A DNA stretch of 64,000 bases. It comes from Betaproteobacteria bacterium (GTDB lineage Bacteria; Pseudomonadota; Gammaproteobacteria; Burkholderiales; Casimicrobiaceae). The first letter of the stretch is position 1. Each line of letters begins with the position of its first letter. Shown one piece after another: positions 45,384 through 54,403 of the stretch. The stretch is taken from positions 1 through 64,000 of the forward strand of contig READ01000011.1 in assembly GCA_004293675.1 (NCBI GenBank), given 5' to 3'. The notes under the pieces are model-generated. The model did no database searches. It was not told where the DNA came from and worked only from the letters and a program-made list of their open reading frames with translations. The position numbers and the translations under genes are program-made.

Positions 45384-45403
45384 CCATCGCGCCGCATCGC
45401 TCC

Positions 45404-46048
45404 TTGGCAGCGCTTGAAATCATTCACGTTGACGACGCCTTCATCATCGTCAACAAACCCAGCGGCCTGCTCTCAGTGCCCGGTCGCGGGCCCGACAAAG
45501 CCGATTGCGCAATCAGTCGCCTACAGCAGCAATTTTCTGACGCGCTCACCGTGCATCGACTGGATATGGAGACGTCGGGGCTGATGGTGTTTGCGCGCGG
45601 CATCGATGCCCAGCGAGCGCTGTCCCGCGCCTTTGAAAAGCGTGAAGTGACGAAGCGATATGTTGCTGTGGTCGATGGGATCGTGCGGGCTGACTCCGGT
45701 GAAATTGATTTACCGCTGATCTGCGATTGGCCGAACCGACCAAGGCAGATCGTTGATCACGACATTGGAAAGCCGTCGCTCACCCGCTACCGAGTTTTGT
45801 CTCGTAACGAAGCCGCGAATACAACGAAAGTCGAGCTCTCGCCGGTCACTGGGCGATCACATCAGCTCCGTGTTCATCTCGCCTCAATTGGGCATTGCAT
45901 ATTGGGCGATTCGCTGTACGCATCGCCCGCTGCGCTCGCGGCGTCTGAGCGGTTGCTTTTGCATGCTAGATATTTGGCGTTCCCGCATCCAGTCTCGCGC
46001 CAACCAATGGAGTTCGAAGCCGACCATTCTTTTGGCAAGAGGAAGTGA
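45404..46048 (+). CDS. RluA-family pseudouridine synthase
   Basis: A single-domain pseudouridine synthase of about 214 residues, isomerising uridine in rRNA or tRNA. The catalytic region is VHRLDMETSGLMVFARG, with the essential Asp in HRLDMET; VNKPSGLLSVPGRG and TGRSHQLRVHLASIGHCILGD also fit. It has no S4 domain, as in RluA/TruC-like members. The start is unclear: no ATG is in frame; TTG at 45404 starts right before the domain, while GTG at 45305 would overlap argF by 79 bases. Confidence 0.85.
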   Translation: MAALEIIHVDDAFIIVNKPSGLLSVPGRGPDKADCAISRLQQQFSDALTVHRLDMETSGLMVFARGIDAQRALSRAFEKREVTKRYVAVVDGIVRADSGEIDLPLICDWPNRPRQIVDHDIGKPSLTRYRVLSRNEAANTTKVELSPVTGRSHQLRVHLASIGHCILGDSLYASPAALAASERLLLHARYLAFPHPVSRQPMEFEADHSFGKRK

Positions 46049-46083
46049 GAAAACGGACTGCGGTGATCTGTCGTCGCGACTTG

Positions 46084-46596
46084 TCAAAGTTTCATTCCAA
46101 GCCAGATCACTGACTCAGTGGAGCGGGCGATAATGGGGTAAATCATCCGAAAGCTGATGCCGTTGGGATCAACGTGGCGACTCGCCTGATCGTGATGGCT
46201 GGTTTCGTCAGCGATGATCGCTTGAATCGCATTCACCGCCATAGCGTCAGTGGCCTGAAGCTGCTCAATTTGGTGACTTAAGTGCTGAAGGACAACGCGT
46301 TCGACGGCCACCGTGGTTGCAGCGATAGCACTTTTACCAAAGATTCCCGTGACGATACCAAGAAAAAATCCTCCGAGGGCGCACAGTAGGTAGCTCTTGC
46401 AGCGCGGTTGCCTTCGACGCTCCAACTCTGACCAGAAGATCCCTAGATGCCTCCGCTCGTGGCACCTCATCTCTCGAAGCTCCGGCACCAATGCCGGCGC
46501 AGTCAACCAAGCAACAGCAAGCTGCCCTGAGTAAATGCTGATCGCGCCGCGCTCTCCCGCATGATTTACTTTTAGTATCCGGTCACCTAACGCCAT
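46084..46596 (-). CDS. COQ7-type demethoxyubiquinone hydroxylase
   Basis: A diiron monooxygenase of the COQ7/CLK-1 family, 170 residues, catalysing the C6 hydroxylation of demethoxyubiquinone in ubiquinone synthesis. Ligands are visible: Glu15 in NHAGE, Glu47 and His50 in HERRH, a later Glu in SHQIEQL and ADETSHHDQA near 150. Two interfacial hydrophobic segments (LLCALGGFFLGIVTGIFG near 72-90) suit membrane association. It lies convergent to the pseudouridine synthase gene and 7 bases from the molybdopterin gene, on the same strand. Confidence 0.93.
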   Translation of the reverse strand: MALGDRILKVNHAGERGAISIYSGQLAVAWLTAPALVPELREMRCHERRHLGIFWSELERRRQPRCKSYLLCALGGFFLGIVTGIFGKSAIAATTVAVERVVLQHLSHQIEQLQATDAMAVNAIQAIIADETSHHDQASRHVDPNGISFRMIYPIIARSTESVIWLGMKL

Positions 46597-46603
46597 CGGC
46601 GTG

Positions 46604-48886
46604 CTACGCCAAACTCAACGGCAGATCCCTCAGCCGCTTCCCCGTAGCCATAAACACCGCATTCGCAAGCGCTGGCGCAACCGGCGGCAAGCCCACCTCG
46701 CCGATACCGCCGAGCGGCTCGCCTGAATTGACGATCACGGTTTCGAATTGCGGGCACTCGGCCAAGTTGAGCATCGGGTAGTCGTTGAAATTACCCTGTT
46801 CAACCCGGCCGTCTTTGAGTGTGATCTTTGCGTTTAGCGCGGCGCTTAGGCCGTAGATGGCTCCGCTAGAAATTTGTGCTTTGGTGTTGTCTGGATGCAG
46901 CGCGGTGCCGCAATCCACGGCGCTCACTACCCGGCGAACGTGAATTTTTTTGTTGATGATTTCAACGTCAACGACCTGCGCGACGATGCTCTTGAAGCTC
47001 TCGGCAATGGCGATGCCGCGCCCCCAATTTTTGCTCGGCAGAGGCGCGCTCCACTGAGCGGCGCTGGCGGCTGCGTCGAGCACTTTCGCAAATCGAGGTT
47101 CGTTTTTCAGTAGCTCCAAGCGAAACAGGTACGGGTCTTTTTTCAGAGCGAACGCTAGCTCGTCGACAAAACTCTCAACAAAAAATGCGTTGAACGAATG
47201 CCCCACGCTACGCCAGAAACCGAGCGGAACCGGCAGATCAACTTGCGCATGATCGACCTTGAAATTCGTGAAATCGTAGGGCAGGTCGGCGGCGCCTTCG
47301 CAGTTAGTTTTGTCGGGCGGAAAATCTCCGCCCGCCGCGGCGTTGAGCCGAACCGCGGTTGCTTTCATCACACTCGGCCCGACCAGTTTGTGGTGCCACG
47401 CGCTCACCCCAGCGGTGCCATTGCCGCCCAAGACCGCTGTAAATTTGCACGACACCGCGGGCCGATAGGCATCATGGCGCATATCTTGTTCGCGCGACCA
47501 AATTAACTGCACGGGCTTGCCGTTGGTCCGCTTGGCGCAGGCCAGCGCCTGCCGCACGACCTCAAGGTCGACGCGGCGACCAAAGCCGCCGCCCAAGTAC
47601 GGTGTATGAATGGTGACGTTGTCCGAGCTCACGCCGGCAGAACTCGCGGCGAGCCACTGCAGAAGCGTTGGCGCTTGATTGCCGCACCACACATCGACCT
47701 TGCCGTTGGCAATTCGCACGGTACAGTTCATCGGCTCCATGGTGGCGTGCGCGGCCAAGGGCACGCTATAGGCGGCCTCAACGACTTGGTTTTTCTGAGC
47801 TGCGGCGATCAACTTGGGGGCATCGCCTCGGTTCGCGTATTCACGGCGAAGTGGGCGCGATCCTGGCATCACGCCTCGGTCACCACCGTCCAAAATTTCG
47901 TTGTAGCGAGCGGTCAATACATCGCTTGAGAGCACGGTGGCGTTATCGCCGCCACCAATGAGCTCAACGTTTTCGAGCGCCTTCTGTGCGCTCCAGGAAC
48001 TCGTAGCGATCACTGCCAGCCAATCGCTACCGCGCACTTGATGCAACACGTCTTTGGGCACGACGCCGTTTTTCCAGCGCACTTCTTGCAGCGTGCCGCT
48101 GACCATGTTGATGTGCTTAACTGCCGCGTAAAGCAGACCTTCCGGGCGCACGTCGATACCGAACTGCGCTGCGCCGTTGACCTTTTCGGGTACGTCTAGG
48201 CGCTTAGGCGATGTACCCAAGACTTTCCAATCGGCTTGCGGCTTCGGTGTAGCGAATTTCGGCGCAGGAAGCAGCGCAGCGTCTTTCGCAAACTCGCCAA
48301 TCGGGGCCGATTTGCCGCTCTTATGACGAATCACAGATTTCTCGATCGTGAGCTCACTAAAGGGCACGTTCCACTTTGCAGCCGCCACGCCGAGCAACAT
48401 CGAACGTGCGCTGGCCGCCGCCATGCGCATCGGCATCCAGCCATCGCGTGTTGATGTAGAGCCGCCCGTTGTTTGCAAGCCGAGGACTTTTGACACCGTC
48501 ACCATCACCGATTTGAGTGGTGCTGGTGCGCCATCGGCAAGCAAGGTCGTATTGCCATAGATCACACTGATCGGCGCTTGCACAACTTTGACTTTGCTCC
48601 AGTCAGCGTCTAACTCCTCTGCCACATACATCGCCAGCATGGTGTAAATGCCCTGCCCCATATCTTGACGTGGCACGGCCACGGTGATCGTGGAATCGGG
48701 CGCAATTTTTAGCCATGCGTTAAACGCCGCTTCGCCTTTGGCCGCATCGACTGGCAGTATGAATGTTTCGGCATTCGCGACACGTCGCCACGCGAGCGTT
48801 GCGCCCACGGCGAGCGCACCGCCAACGAGCCCAGTTCCAATTAGAAATGCTCGTCGCGTCTTTGCAAATCGTTTCGTCGCGGCCAT
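46604..48886 (-). CDS. molybdopterin-binding subunit of an isoquinoline 1-oxidoreductase-type enzyme
   Basis: Large subunit of the xanthine oxidase superfamily, 760 residues, of the IorB type. It begins with a twin-arginine-like signal (RR at 11-12, TRRAFLIGTGLVGG), so the complex is probably exported folded to the periplasm. The aldehyde-oxidase-type molybdenum region is present: VAVPRQDMGQGIYTMLAMYVAEEL, ATMEPMNCTVR, GGGFGRRVD, and the late GEPLGGIGEVGLPPVAPALANAVF. The start ATG at 48886 is right after the partner gene's stop. It oxidises N-heteroaromatics or aldehydes (family knowledge). Confidence 0.92.
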   Translation of the reverse strand: MAATKRFAKTRRAFLIGTGLVGGALAVGATLAWRRVANAETFILPVDAAKGEAAFNAWLKIAPDSTITVAVPRQDMGQGIYTMLAMYVAEELDADWSKVKVVQAPISVIYGNTTLLADGAPAPLKSVMVTVSKVLGLQTTGGSTSTRDGWMPMRMAAASARSMLLGVAAAKWNVPFSELTIEKSVIRHKSGKSAPIGEFAKDAALLPAPKFATPKPQADWKVLGTSPKRLDVPEKVNGAAQFGIDVRPEGLLYAAVKHINMVSGTLQEVRWKNGVVPKDVLHQVRGSDWLAVIATSSWSAQKALENVELIGGGDNATVLSSDVLTARYNEILDGGDRGVMPGSRPLRREYANRGDAPKLIAAAQKNQVVEAAYSVPLAAHATMEPMNCTVRIANGKVDVWCGNQAPTLLQWLAASSAGVSSDNVTIHTPYLGGGFGRRVDLEVVRQALACAKRTNGKPVQLIWSREQDMRHDAYRPAVSCKFTAVLGGNGTAGVSAWHHKLVGPSVMKATAVRLNAAAGGDFPPDKTNCEGAADLPYDFTNFKVDHAQVDLPVPLGFWRSVGHSFNAFFVESFVDELAFALKKDPYLFRLELLKNEPRFAKVLDAAASAAQWSAPLPSKNWGRGIAIAESFKSIVAQVVDVEIINKKIHVRRVVSAVDCGTALHPDNTKAQISSGAIYGLSAALNAKITLKDGRVEQGNFNDYPMLNLAECPQFETVIVNSGEPLGGIGEVGLPPVAPALANAVFMATGKRLRDLPLSLA

Positions 48887-48888
48887 GA

Positions 48889-49362
48889 TTACGCTCCTGC
48901 TTTCTTTAGCTGCGCAGCTTTTTTGATGGCGGCTCGCATCGCAGGATAGGTGCCGCAACGACACAAATTGGTGATCGCCGCATTGATCTCGTCATCGGTT
49001 GGTTCAGGTGTTTTTTCCAGAAGCGCAGTGGCTGCCATGATGAAGCCCGATTGGCAATAGCCGCACTGCGGAACTTGGTGCTCGATCCATGCCTTTTGCA
49101 CAGCGTTAAAGCCGCCGGGCGACTTGCTGCCAATAGCCTCAATCGTGGTCACGCTCTTTCCGGCGATGGCGCTGCACGGTGTCACACACGACCGAGTGGG
49201 TACACCGTCAACGTGCACCGTACACGCGCCGCACACTGCAATTCCACAGCCATATTTTGTGCCGACTAAATTGGCATCTTCGCGCAGCGCCCACAGCAGT
49301 GGCTTGTCATCGGGTGCATTGAGCGTGGTGGATTTATCGTTTAAGACGAAGGTGACAGACAT
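48889..49362 (-). CDS. [2Fe-2S] subunit of the isoquinoline 1-oxidoreductase-type enzyme
   Basis: Small subunit of 157 residues with two [2Fe-2S] clusters. The N-terminal ferredoxin-type cluster uses Cys39, Cys44, Cys47 and Cys59; the C-terminal cluster uses Cys100, Cys103, Cys134 and Cys136 (CGYCQSG and CRCGTY). It passes electrons from the molybdenum centre of the adjacent subunit; only two bases separate the genes. No FAD subunit or XdhC/CoxI accessory gene is near. A strong palindrome lies just upstream of the start. Confidence 0.95.
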   Translation of the reverse strand: MSVTFVLNDKSTTLNAPDDKPLLWALREDANLVGTKYGCGIAVCGACTVHVDGVPTRSCVTPCSAIAGKSVTTIEAIGSKSPGGFNAVQKAWIEHQVPQCGYCQSGFIMAATALLEKTPEPTDDEINAAITNLCRCGTYPAMRAAIKKAAQLKKAGA

Positions 49363-49380
49363 GATTTGATTCCAAGTGAA

Positions 49381-49410
49381 ACGATAAGTTGTTTACAGCG
49401 AACTTATCGT
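49381..49410. promoter_or_regulatory. 10-bp inverted repeat in front of the iorAB-type genes
   Basis: ACGATAAGTT and AACTTATCGT, perfect 10-base arms around 10 bases (centre-to-centre 20 bases). It lies 19-48 bases upstream of the [2Fe-2S] gene's ATG, a position for an operator or a 5' RNA hairpin. It is immediately followed by copy D of the 84-bp element. Confidence 0.55.
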
Positions 49411-49416
49411 TCTAAT

Positions 49417-49500
49417 GCCATATTAAATATGGGCTCTATTAAGTTATATTGTATTGTGAAAACTAAATAAAAATTGACTATACGCCTTGTTTCATCTGGC
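49417..49500 (+). repeat. 84-bp paired-palindrome element, copy D
   Basis: Left module GCCATATTAAATATGGG (49417-49433) and right module GCCTTGTTTCATCTGGC (49484-49500), 67 bases apart, with a very AT-rich middle. Sits in the gap between the [2Fe-2S] gene and the end of the AmpG-like gene; it ends 19 bases before the latter. Confidence 0.85.
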
Positions 49501-49519
49501 GACACAGCAATAAGTTGGA

Positions 49520-50854
49520 TCAACTTAATCGGCGAGACGCTAACCAAATTAAAACAAGCACCGGAACACCAAGCAGCGCTGTTCCCACAAAGAAACTGGC
49601 GTAGCCAACGCTGTTCACCGCCACGCCAGAAAATCCGGCGATCCACTTCGGCAGCAGCAACATCATGGACGATAAGAGCGCGTATTGCGTGGCGGAATAA
49701 GAAATGTTGGTCAAGCTCGACATATACGCAATGAACGCCGTTGAAGCGATTCCAGCGCTCAGGTTGTCGAGTGAAATCACGAAGGTGAGCGCCGTGACAT
49801 CGTGGCCGCGAGTCGTGAGCCACGCGAAGAGCAGGTTGCTAGCGGCTGACAAAATCGCGCCCAGCATCAGCACGCGCATCACGCCAAATTTCATCGATAA
49901 CACGCCGCCCAAAAACGCGCCAACGAGTGTCATGATCACGCCATAAACTTTAGCGATCGATGCCACTTCGTTCTTGGTGTAACCCATGTCCACATAAAAC
50001 GGATTGGCCATGATGCCCATCACAATGTCGCTGATTCGGTAGGTGGCAATGAGCGCCAGCACCAGCGCGGCATGCCAACCGTAGCGCTTGAAAAAATCAG
50101 CGAATGGATCGATCAAGGCGCTCTGAAACCACTCGGCGATGTTCTTTGCGCGAATGATCGCGGCGTGCGCTGGTTCTTTCGACAACAACACGGTCACGAT
50201 ACCCACGAGCATCGATGCGGCCATCACCAAGTAGGCGGTTTGCCAAGCGTTCACATCGTACTTTTCGGGCGTTGCAACTTCGGCACGCGCGGCAATCCAC
50301 AGCACACCCGCACCCGCCCAAATCATCGCCAATCGGTAACCCGTTTGATACGTGGCCGACAGTGCGGCTTGGCGATCTTTGTCACCCGATTCGATACGAA
50401 ATGCGTCGAGTGCGATGTCTTGCGTGGCCGATGAAAACGCGACCAACAGCGCGAACCAAACAATGGGCATCACAGCCACTTTAGGATCGCTAAACGCCAT
50501 GCCGATCACGCCGATCACAATGCCCAATTGCGACAGCAAAAGCCAGCTTCGGCGACGACCGAACATCGCCGTCAGGCCCGGAATCGGTAAACGATCGACG
50601 AGCGGCGCCCAGCACCATTTAAACGCGTACATCAGCGTGACCCAGCTGATGAAACCAATGGTGGCTCGGTTAACGCCCGCTTCCCGCAACCAAAACGACA
50701 AGGTGCCAAACACCAAAAGCAACGGTAACCCGGCCGAAAAGCCCAGCGCCAACATTCGAAGCGAGGCGGGTTCTAAATAAACAGCGAGCGCGGCTCGCCA
50801 GCTCGGTTTGTCGGCGGTATCGGTGCCCGCAGCGTTAGGAGAAGATTGGCTCAT
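49520..50854 (-). CDS. AmpG-like MFS permease
   Basis: An MFS transporter of 444 residues with about 12 to 14 hydrophobic segments. It fits AmpG (muropeptide permease for cell-wall recycling): LRMLALGFSAGLPLLLVFGTLSFWL at the start, WCWAPLVDRLPIPGLTAMFGRRRSWLL, and SSATQDIALDAFRIE. The start ATG at 50854 avoids a long non-conserved extension to 51217 that would overlap the TraB-like gene. It is divergent from that gene, with start codons only 18 bases apart, so they share a promoter region. Confidence 0.9.
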   Translation of the reverse strand: MSQSSPNAAGTDTADKPSWRAALAVYLEPASLRMLALGFSAGLPLLLVFGTLSFWLREAGVNRATIGFISWVTLMYAFKWCWAPLVDRLPIPGLTAMFGRRRSWLLLSQLGIVIGVIGMAFSDPKVAVMPIVWFALLVAFSSATQDIALDAFRIESGDKDRQAALSATYQTGYRLAMIWAGAGVLWIAARAEVATPEKYDVNAWQTAYLVMAASMLVGIVTVLLSKEPAHAAIIRAKNIAEWFQSALIDPFADFFKRYGWHAALVLALIATYRISDIVMGIMANPFYVDMGYTKNEVASIAKVYGVIMTLVGAFLGGVLSMKFGVMRVLMLGAILSAASNLLFAWLTTRGHDVTALTFVISLDNLSAGIASTAFIAYMSSLTNISYSATQYALLSSMMLLLPKWIAGFSGVAVNSVGYASFFVGTALLGVPVLVLIWLASRRLS

Positions 50855-50872
50855 CAAGCTATTATCTGCGCT

Positions 50873-51760
50873 ATGAAACGATTCTCCCAACTGCTCTCCG
50901 TCGCGACCGCAACCACCGTGGCCGCACTTTTTGCAACGAGCGCCAGCGCGCAGCTCAATAACCCATTTTTGTGGGAGCTCTCCAAGGGCGGAAAAACGAT
51001 GTATTTGTTTGGCTCGCTGCACATTGGCAAGCCTGATTTTTATCCGGTTCCACCGGCCATTCGACTGCGCTTCGATGAGGCTGATATCTTGGCCGTTGAG
51101 GCCGATGTGACCGAACCCGCAACAAGAAACGCGTGCCAACGATTGGCTGTAACCGAAGAGAAAATTGAAAAGCTTTTGTCGGCTGACGAATTGCTCGAAT
51201 TGACCCGCTACCTGCAAGCCGCCAAGGTCAATCCGAAAGCCGTCGAGGGCAAGAAACTGTGGATGGTCAATTTGCTACTCACCGTCATTGAATTGCAGCA
51301 ATTGGGCGTGGATTTTGAAGACGGTCCCGATGTGGTCGTTGCCCGCCAGGCGCGAGAGCTGAAAAAGAGGATCGTTGAGATCGAAGGACCGAAGCAATGC
51401 GCCGCCTTGGCGGGCGCGGATCAGGCCGAATCGCTTGCGGGACTCAATCGTTTTCTAACCTCGGTTCGCGAAAACAAAATGGAGCGGCGCATCGATTTGA
51501 TGCTCGACGCCTACCGAGCCGGCGATGGCAATGCGATTCACAAAGTCTCAACCGAAGAATACGGCGACACGCCGATGGGGAAAAAGTCAAAGGCCCGTGT
51601 GTTTGACGATCGCCACCCCATCATGGCCGAGACGATAGATGGCTATTTCGCCAAAAAAGAGTCTCACTTCGTAGTGATCAGCGCCGGTCGGATGTTCGGC
51701 GATAACAACTTAGCGCAAGCGCTCGAAAAGCGTGGCGTCAAGCTGAAGCGGGTCCAATAG
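50873..51760 (+). CDS. TraB/GumN family protein
   Basis: A secreted protein of 295 residues: signal peptide to about residue 27 (ATSASAQ), then the TraB/GumN fold, with WELSKGGKTMYLFGSLHIGKPDF giving the conserved G-x-H motif near 48, and a late HFVVISAGRMFGDNNLAQALEKRGVKLKRV. Related proteins are proposed metalloproteases (TIKI-like), but activity is unproven in bacteria. It is divergent from the AmpG-like gene. Confidence 0.87.
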   Translation: MKRFSQLLSVATATTVAALFATSASAQLNNPFLWELSKGGKTMYLFGSLHIGKPDFYPVPPAIRLRFDEADILAVEADVTEPATRNACQRLAVTEEKIEKLLSADELLELTRYLQAAKVNPKAVEGKKLWMVNLLLTVIELQQLGVDFEDGPDVVVARQARELKKRIVEIEGPKQCAALAGADQAESLAGLNRFLTSVRENKMERRIDLMLDAYRAGDGNAIHKVSTEEYGDTPMGKKSKARVFDDRHPIMAETIDGYFAKKESHFVVISAGRMFGDNNLAQALEKRGVKLKRVQ

Positions 51761-51840
51761 CGGAATCGCTGAGCCGTTGCGCGGCAGTGCGTTGGCTGGG
51801 TTGGCAAACCCAGCATTAACCTAGCAGGGAGCTCGCTGCT

Positions 51841-51909
51841 CCGTTCGTGGTGAGCCCGTCGAACCATGAACGGCAAAAGAAGGTGGTGAGCCCGTCGAAC
51901 CATGAACGG
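51841..51909 (+). repeat. 33-bp repeat, one full and one truncated copy
   Basis: Full copy at 51841-51873 and a copy lacking the first six or so bases at 51883-51909, both in the same orientation and separated by CAAAAGAAG-type text. Same family as the copies near 35 kb, but with CCCGTCG in place of CTTGTCG in the middle. Confidence 0.85.
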
Positions 51910-51959
51910 CAAAAGAAGCGCAAAGCGGTGGGGTCTATTAAACGCGCCCTCAAGCCAAA

Positions 51960-53288
51960 TCAATCCGCCAAAAACGCATTCGTCGCGCGAATATCATCTT
52001 CATTGAGCACACCCGCCGCTGCCTTTAAGCGAAGTTCGTTAAGCAGCGTGTTGTAGCGAGCCTGCGCCAGATCGCGCTGAACTTGCGTGACCTGTTGCTG
52101 CGCATTGAGCACGTCTAGATTCGTTCGCACGCCCACTTCAAGTCCGAGTTTGGTGGATGCAAGGAGCGTCTCGGCCGATTTCAGTGCTTGCTGTTGCGCC
52201 GCGACACTCGCCGCGCCGCTAGTCACACCCAGATACGATTGACGCACGTTAAAGCCTGCGGTTCTACGCGCCGCTTCAATATCGTTTTTCGCCTTGTCAA
52301 CGTTGGCCAGCGCTTCGCGAATACGAGCGTCAACCGCGCCCGACACGTCAAATGGCAAATTGAAATTCACGCCCACGAGCCCCGATGTGGTCCAACTTCC
52401 GCGGCCTGACGAGAGCGAGCCCGTGCTTTGTCCGTGAGTGACGTTCGCCGTTGCGTCGAGCGTCCAATCTTTGCCGGTTTGCGCGCGCTTGATGTCAAAT
52501 TCTGACACTGCCATGCTTTGCTGCGCTGTGCGAACCGAATACGCTTCTCGTTCGGCGCGGGTGACCCATGCTTCCATGTTGGCGGGATTCGGAGCCGTGA
52601 TTCCACCGGCGGCACGAAGGCGCTTTAAGTTAGTTTCGAATCGACCGACTACGTTGCGAAGCGCCCAACGGGTGCGATCTACCTCGTTGTTCGCGGCGAT
52701 TTCCTGCGCGAGCACTTGGTCAAAGCGGGCTTGCGCTTCGTTGGTGTCAACAATCGTTGAAGTGCCGACTTCAAAGTTGCGCTTGGCCTGCGCTAACTGT
52801 TCGCCCACAGCCGCCTTTTGCGAACGCACCAAGATCAAATTGTCTTGCGCCAGAAGCACATCAAAGTAGGCCTGCGATAAGCGAGTGGCAACGTCTTGCT
52901 GTGCAGCCGCGAGCGAGATTTCAGTGAGCGCTGCAGCGGCTTTGGCCTGTTCAAGCGCGACTTTATTAGCCGGACGAATCAGCGGCTTAGAGGCCGAAGC
53001 GGTGACGCTGCCATTGAGGTAGCCTCGATCACTGCTTGCCGCTGACAAGCCGCGGACGTGAACGTCGCCGTAGTTGGCGGTAGCACCCGCGGACACGCCC
53101 GCTGTGAAGCCATCGGCGGCCTGCGCTTGTGCAATCCGCTCCCTTGCTGCCGCCACAGACGCCTTAGCGGAGGCCACACCCGGATCTTGGGCCGCAGCCT
53201 CACGATACAGCGACAGCAAATCAGCGCTGTGGACCGGCATCATGGCCAGCGCAAGCGCGGTGAGGGCAAATAGTTTTGAAACGCGCAT
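51960..53288 (-). CDS. TolC-family outer-membrane efflux protein
   Basis: Outer membrane channel of tripartite export systems, 442 residues. A signal peptide ends near residue 23 (PVHSA), then DLLSLYREAAAQDPG opens the TolC fold; the two repeats of coiled helices are rich in A and Q (QQQALKSAETLLASTKLGLEVG and similar). The start ATG at 53288 has GGAG upstream. It follows rhodanese and PCMT genes, an order typical in Betaproteobacteria, downstream of an RND pump that it probably serves. Confidence 0.94.
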   Translation of the reverse strand: MRVSKLFALTALALAMMPVHSADLLSLYREAAAQDPGVASAKASVAAARERIAQAQAADGFTAGVSAGATANYGDVHVRGLSAASSDRGYLNGSVTASASKPLIRPANKVALEQAKAAAALTEISLAAAQQDVATRLSQAYFDVLLAQDNLILVRSQKAAVGEQLAQAKRNFEVGTSTIVDTNEAQARFDQVLAQEIAANNEVDRTRWALRNVVGRFETNLKRLRAAGGITAPNPANMEAWVTRAEREAYSVRTAQQSMAVSEFDIKRAQTGKDWTLDATANVTHGQSTGSLSSGRGSWTTSGLVGVNFNLPFDVSGAVDARIREALANVDKAKNDIEAARRTAGFNVRQSYLGVTSGAASVAAQQQALKSAETLLASTKLGLEVGVRTNLDVLNAQQQVTQVQRDLAQARYNTLLNELRLKAAAGVLNEDDIRATNAFLAD

Positions 53289-53343
53289 TCGAGGCTCCGA
53301 GAAATTCAAATAGAAAGCTACTGCTTAAATCCAGTTGTAGTGG

Positions 53344-53685
53344 CTAGTACCGAGGAACAGACGGATCAATCGACGTTGACCATGCGTCAATGCCGCCGCG
53401 CAGATTGACCAGACCTTGTACACCTTGGCCGGCGAGGTACTGCGCGCAGGCCATACTGCGAACGCCGTGGTGACAGATCACGATCACGCTGGCGTCGCTG
53501 CCCAGCTCGTTGCTCATCGCGAGCACTTCGCTCACCCGCATCGACAGCTTTGACATGGGCACGTTGACCGATCCTTCGATCCGCGCGGTTTCAAATTCCC
53601 ACGGCTCTCGAACATCGAGCATGATGAGCGCTGATCCGGCGGCCCGTGCCTGACTCAACGCGGCGACATCGATTTGCGAAATCAT
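53344..53685 (-). CDS. rhodanese-like sulfurtransferase domain protein
   Basis: A single rhodanese domain of 113 residues: LDVREPWEFE at 23-32, catalytic Cys71 in VICHHGVRS, and GGIDAWS at the end. With an active-site cysteine present it probably moves sulfur, though the substrate is unknown. It ends 55 bases before tolC and starts 6 bases after the PCMT stop. Confidence 0.93.
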   Translation of the reverse strand: MISQIDVAALSQARAAGSALIMLDVREPWEFETARIEGSVNVPMSKLSMRVSEVLAMSNELGSDASVIVICHHGVRSMACAQYLAGQGVQGLVNLRGGIDAWSTSIDPSVPRY

Positions 53686-53691
53686 GGCGGC

Positions 53692-54354
53692 CTAAAAAAT
53701 GAACGCGGGCGCCCTGGCGGCGTTCTCGAGTGCCGCGACCTGAGTCTCAAACAGTGTGCGCTCGGTGATCATGCCCCCGGCCGACTTGCGCAGAATTTTG
53801 GCGTACATCGTAGGGGCTTTACCCACGATTGCAAACAGCTTTCCACCGGCCTTAAGCTGGGTGAGCGCGGCCTCGGGTACCACTTCCATCGAACCCGTGA
53901 ACACCATCACATCAAAGGGGCCCGCACTGGCAAAGCCGTGCGCCGCGTCGCCAGTGTGCGGCGACACATTGTTGATTTTGGCGCGACGCAGATTTTCTGC
54001 GGCAAACGCGGTGAGTGCCGGATCAATTTCAACGCTTGTGACCTTGTTTGATCGAGCCGCAAGCAGCGCGGTCAGGTAGCCGCTGCCGGTGCCCACTTCG
54101 AGCACGTGCTCGCTGCCGTCTAGGGCGATGTCTTGAAGGATTCGCGCCTCCATCCGTGGCGACCACATTTTTTGGGTCTTTGACACGGGTGTGAGCGGCG
54201 TTTCGATGTCCATGAGCGCGTACTCGCGTTGCTCAGTGGGGACAAACGTCTCGCGTTTGATCACGTGCAGTAAATCGAGCACATCGGTGTCGAGCACATC
54301 CCAAGTGCGGATTTGTTGTTCGACCATGTTGAAGCGGACTTGTTCGATATTCAT
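53692..54354 (-). CDS. protein-L-isoaspartate O-methyltransferase family protein
   Basis: A SAM-dependent methyltransferase of the PCMT family, 220 residues. Motif I is EVGTGSGYL at 86-94; FVPTEQREYAL and WSPRMEARILQDI precede it. True PCMT repairs isoaspartyl residues. The N-terminus here (MNIEQVRFNMVEQQIRTWDV, a betaproteobacterial form) differs from E. coli Pcm, so the substrate is not certain. Two overlapping palindromes lie in its upstream region. Confidence 0.88.
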   Translation of the reverse strand: MNIEQVRFNMVEQQIRTWDVLDTDVLDLLHVIKRETFVPTEQREYALMDIETPLTPVSKTQKMWSPRMEARILQDIALDGSEHVLEVGTGSGYLTALLAARSNKVTSVEIDPALTAFAAENLRRAKINNVSPHTGDAAHGFASAGPFDVMVFTGSMEVVPEAALTQLKAGGKLFAIVGKAPTMYAKILRKSAGGMITERTLFETQVAALENAARAPAFIF

Positions 54355-54403
54355 ACGATGATTCGGGCGGTGCGTGTTGTAGACGCTGATTTTAAAGGGG
54401 AAG

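Noticed and set aside
49520-51217. Long form of the AmpG-like protein starting at 51217
   Set aside because: The extra 121 residues are antisense to the TraB/GumN gene and lack membrane segments, so the ATG at 50854 is preferred.
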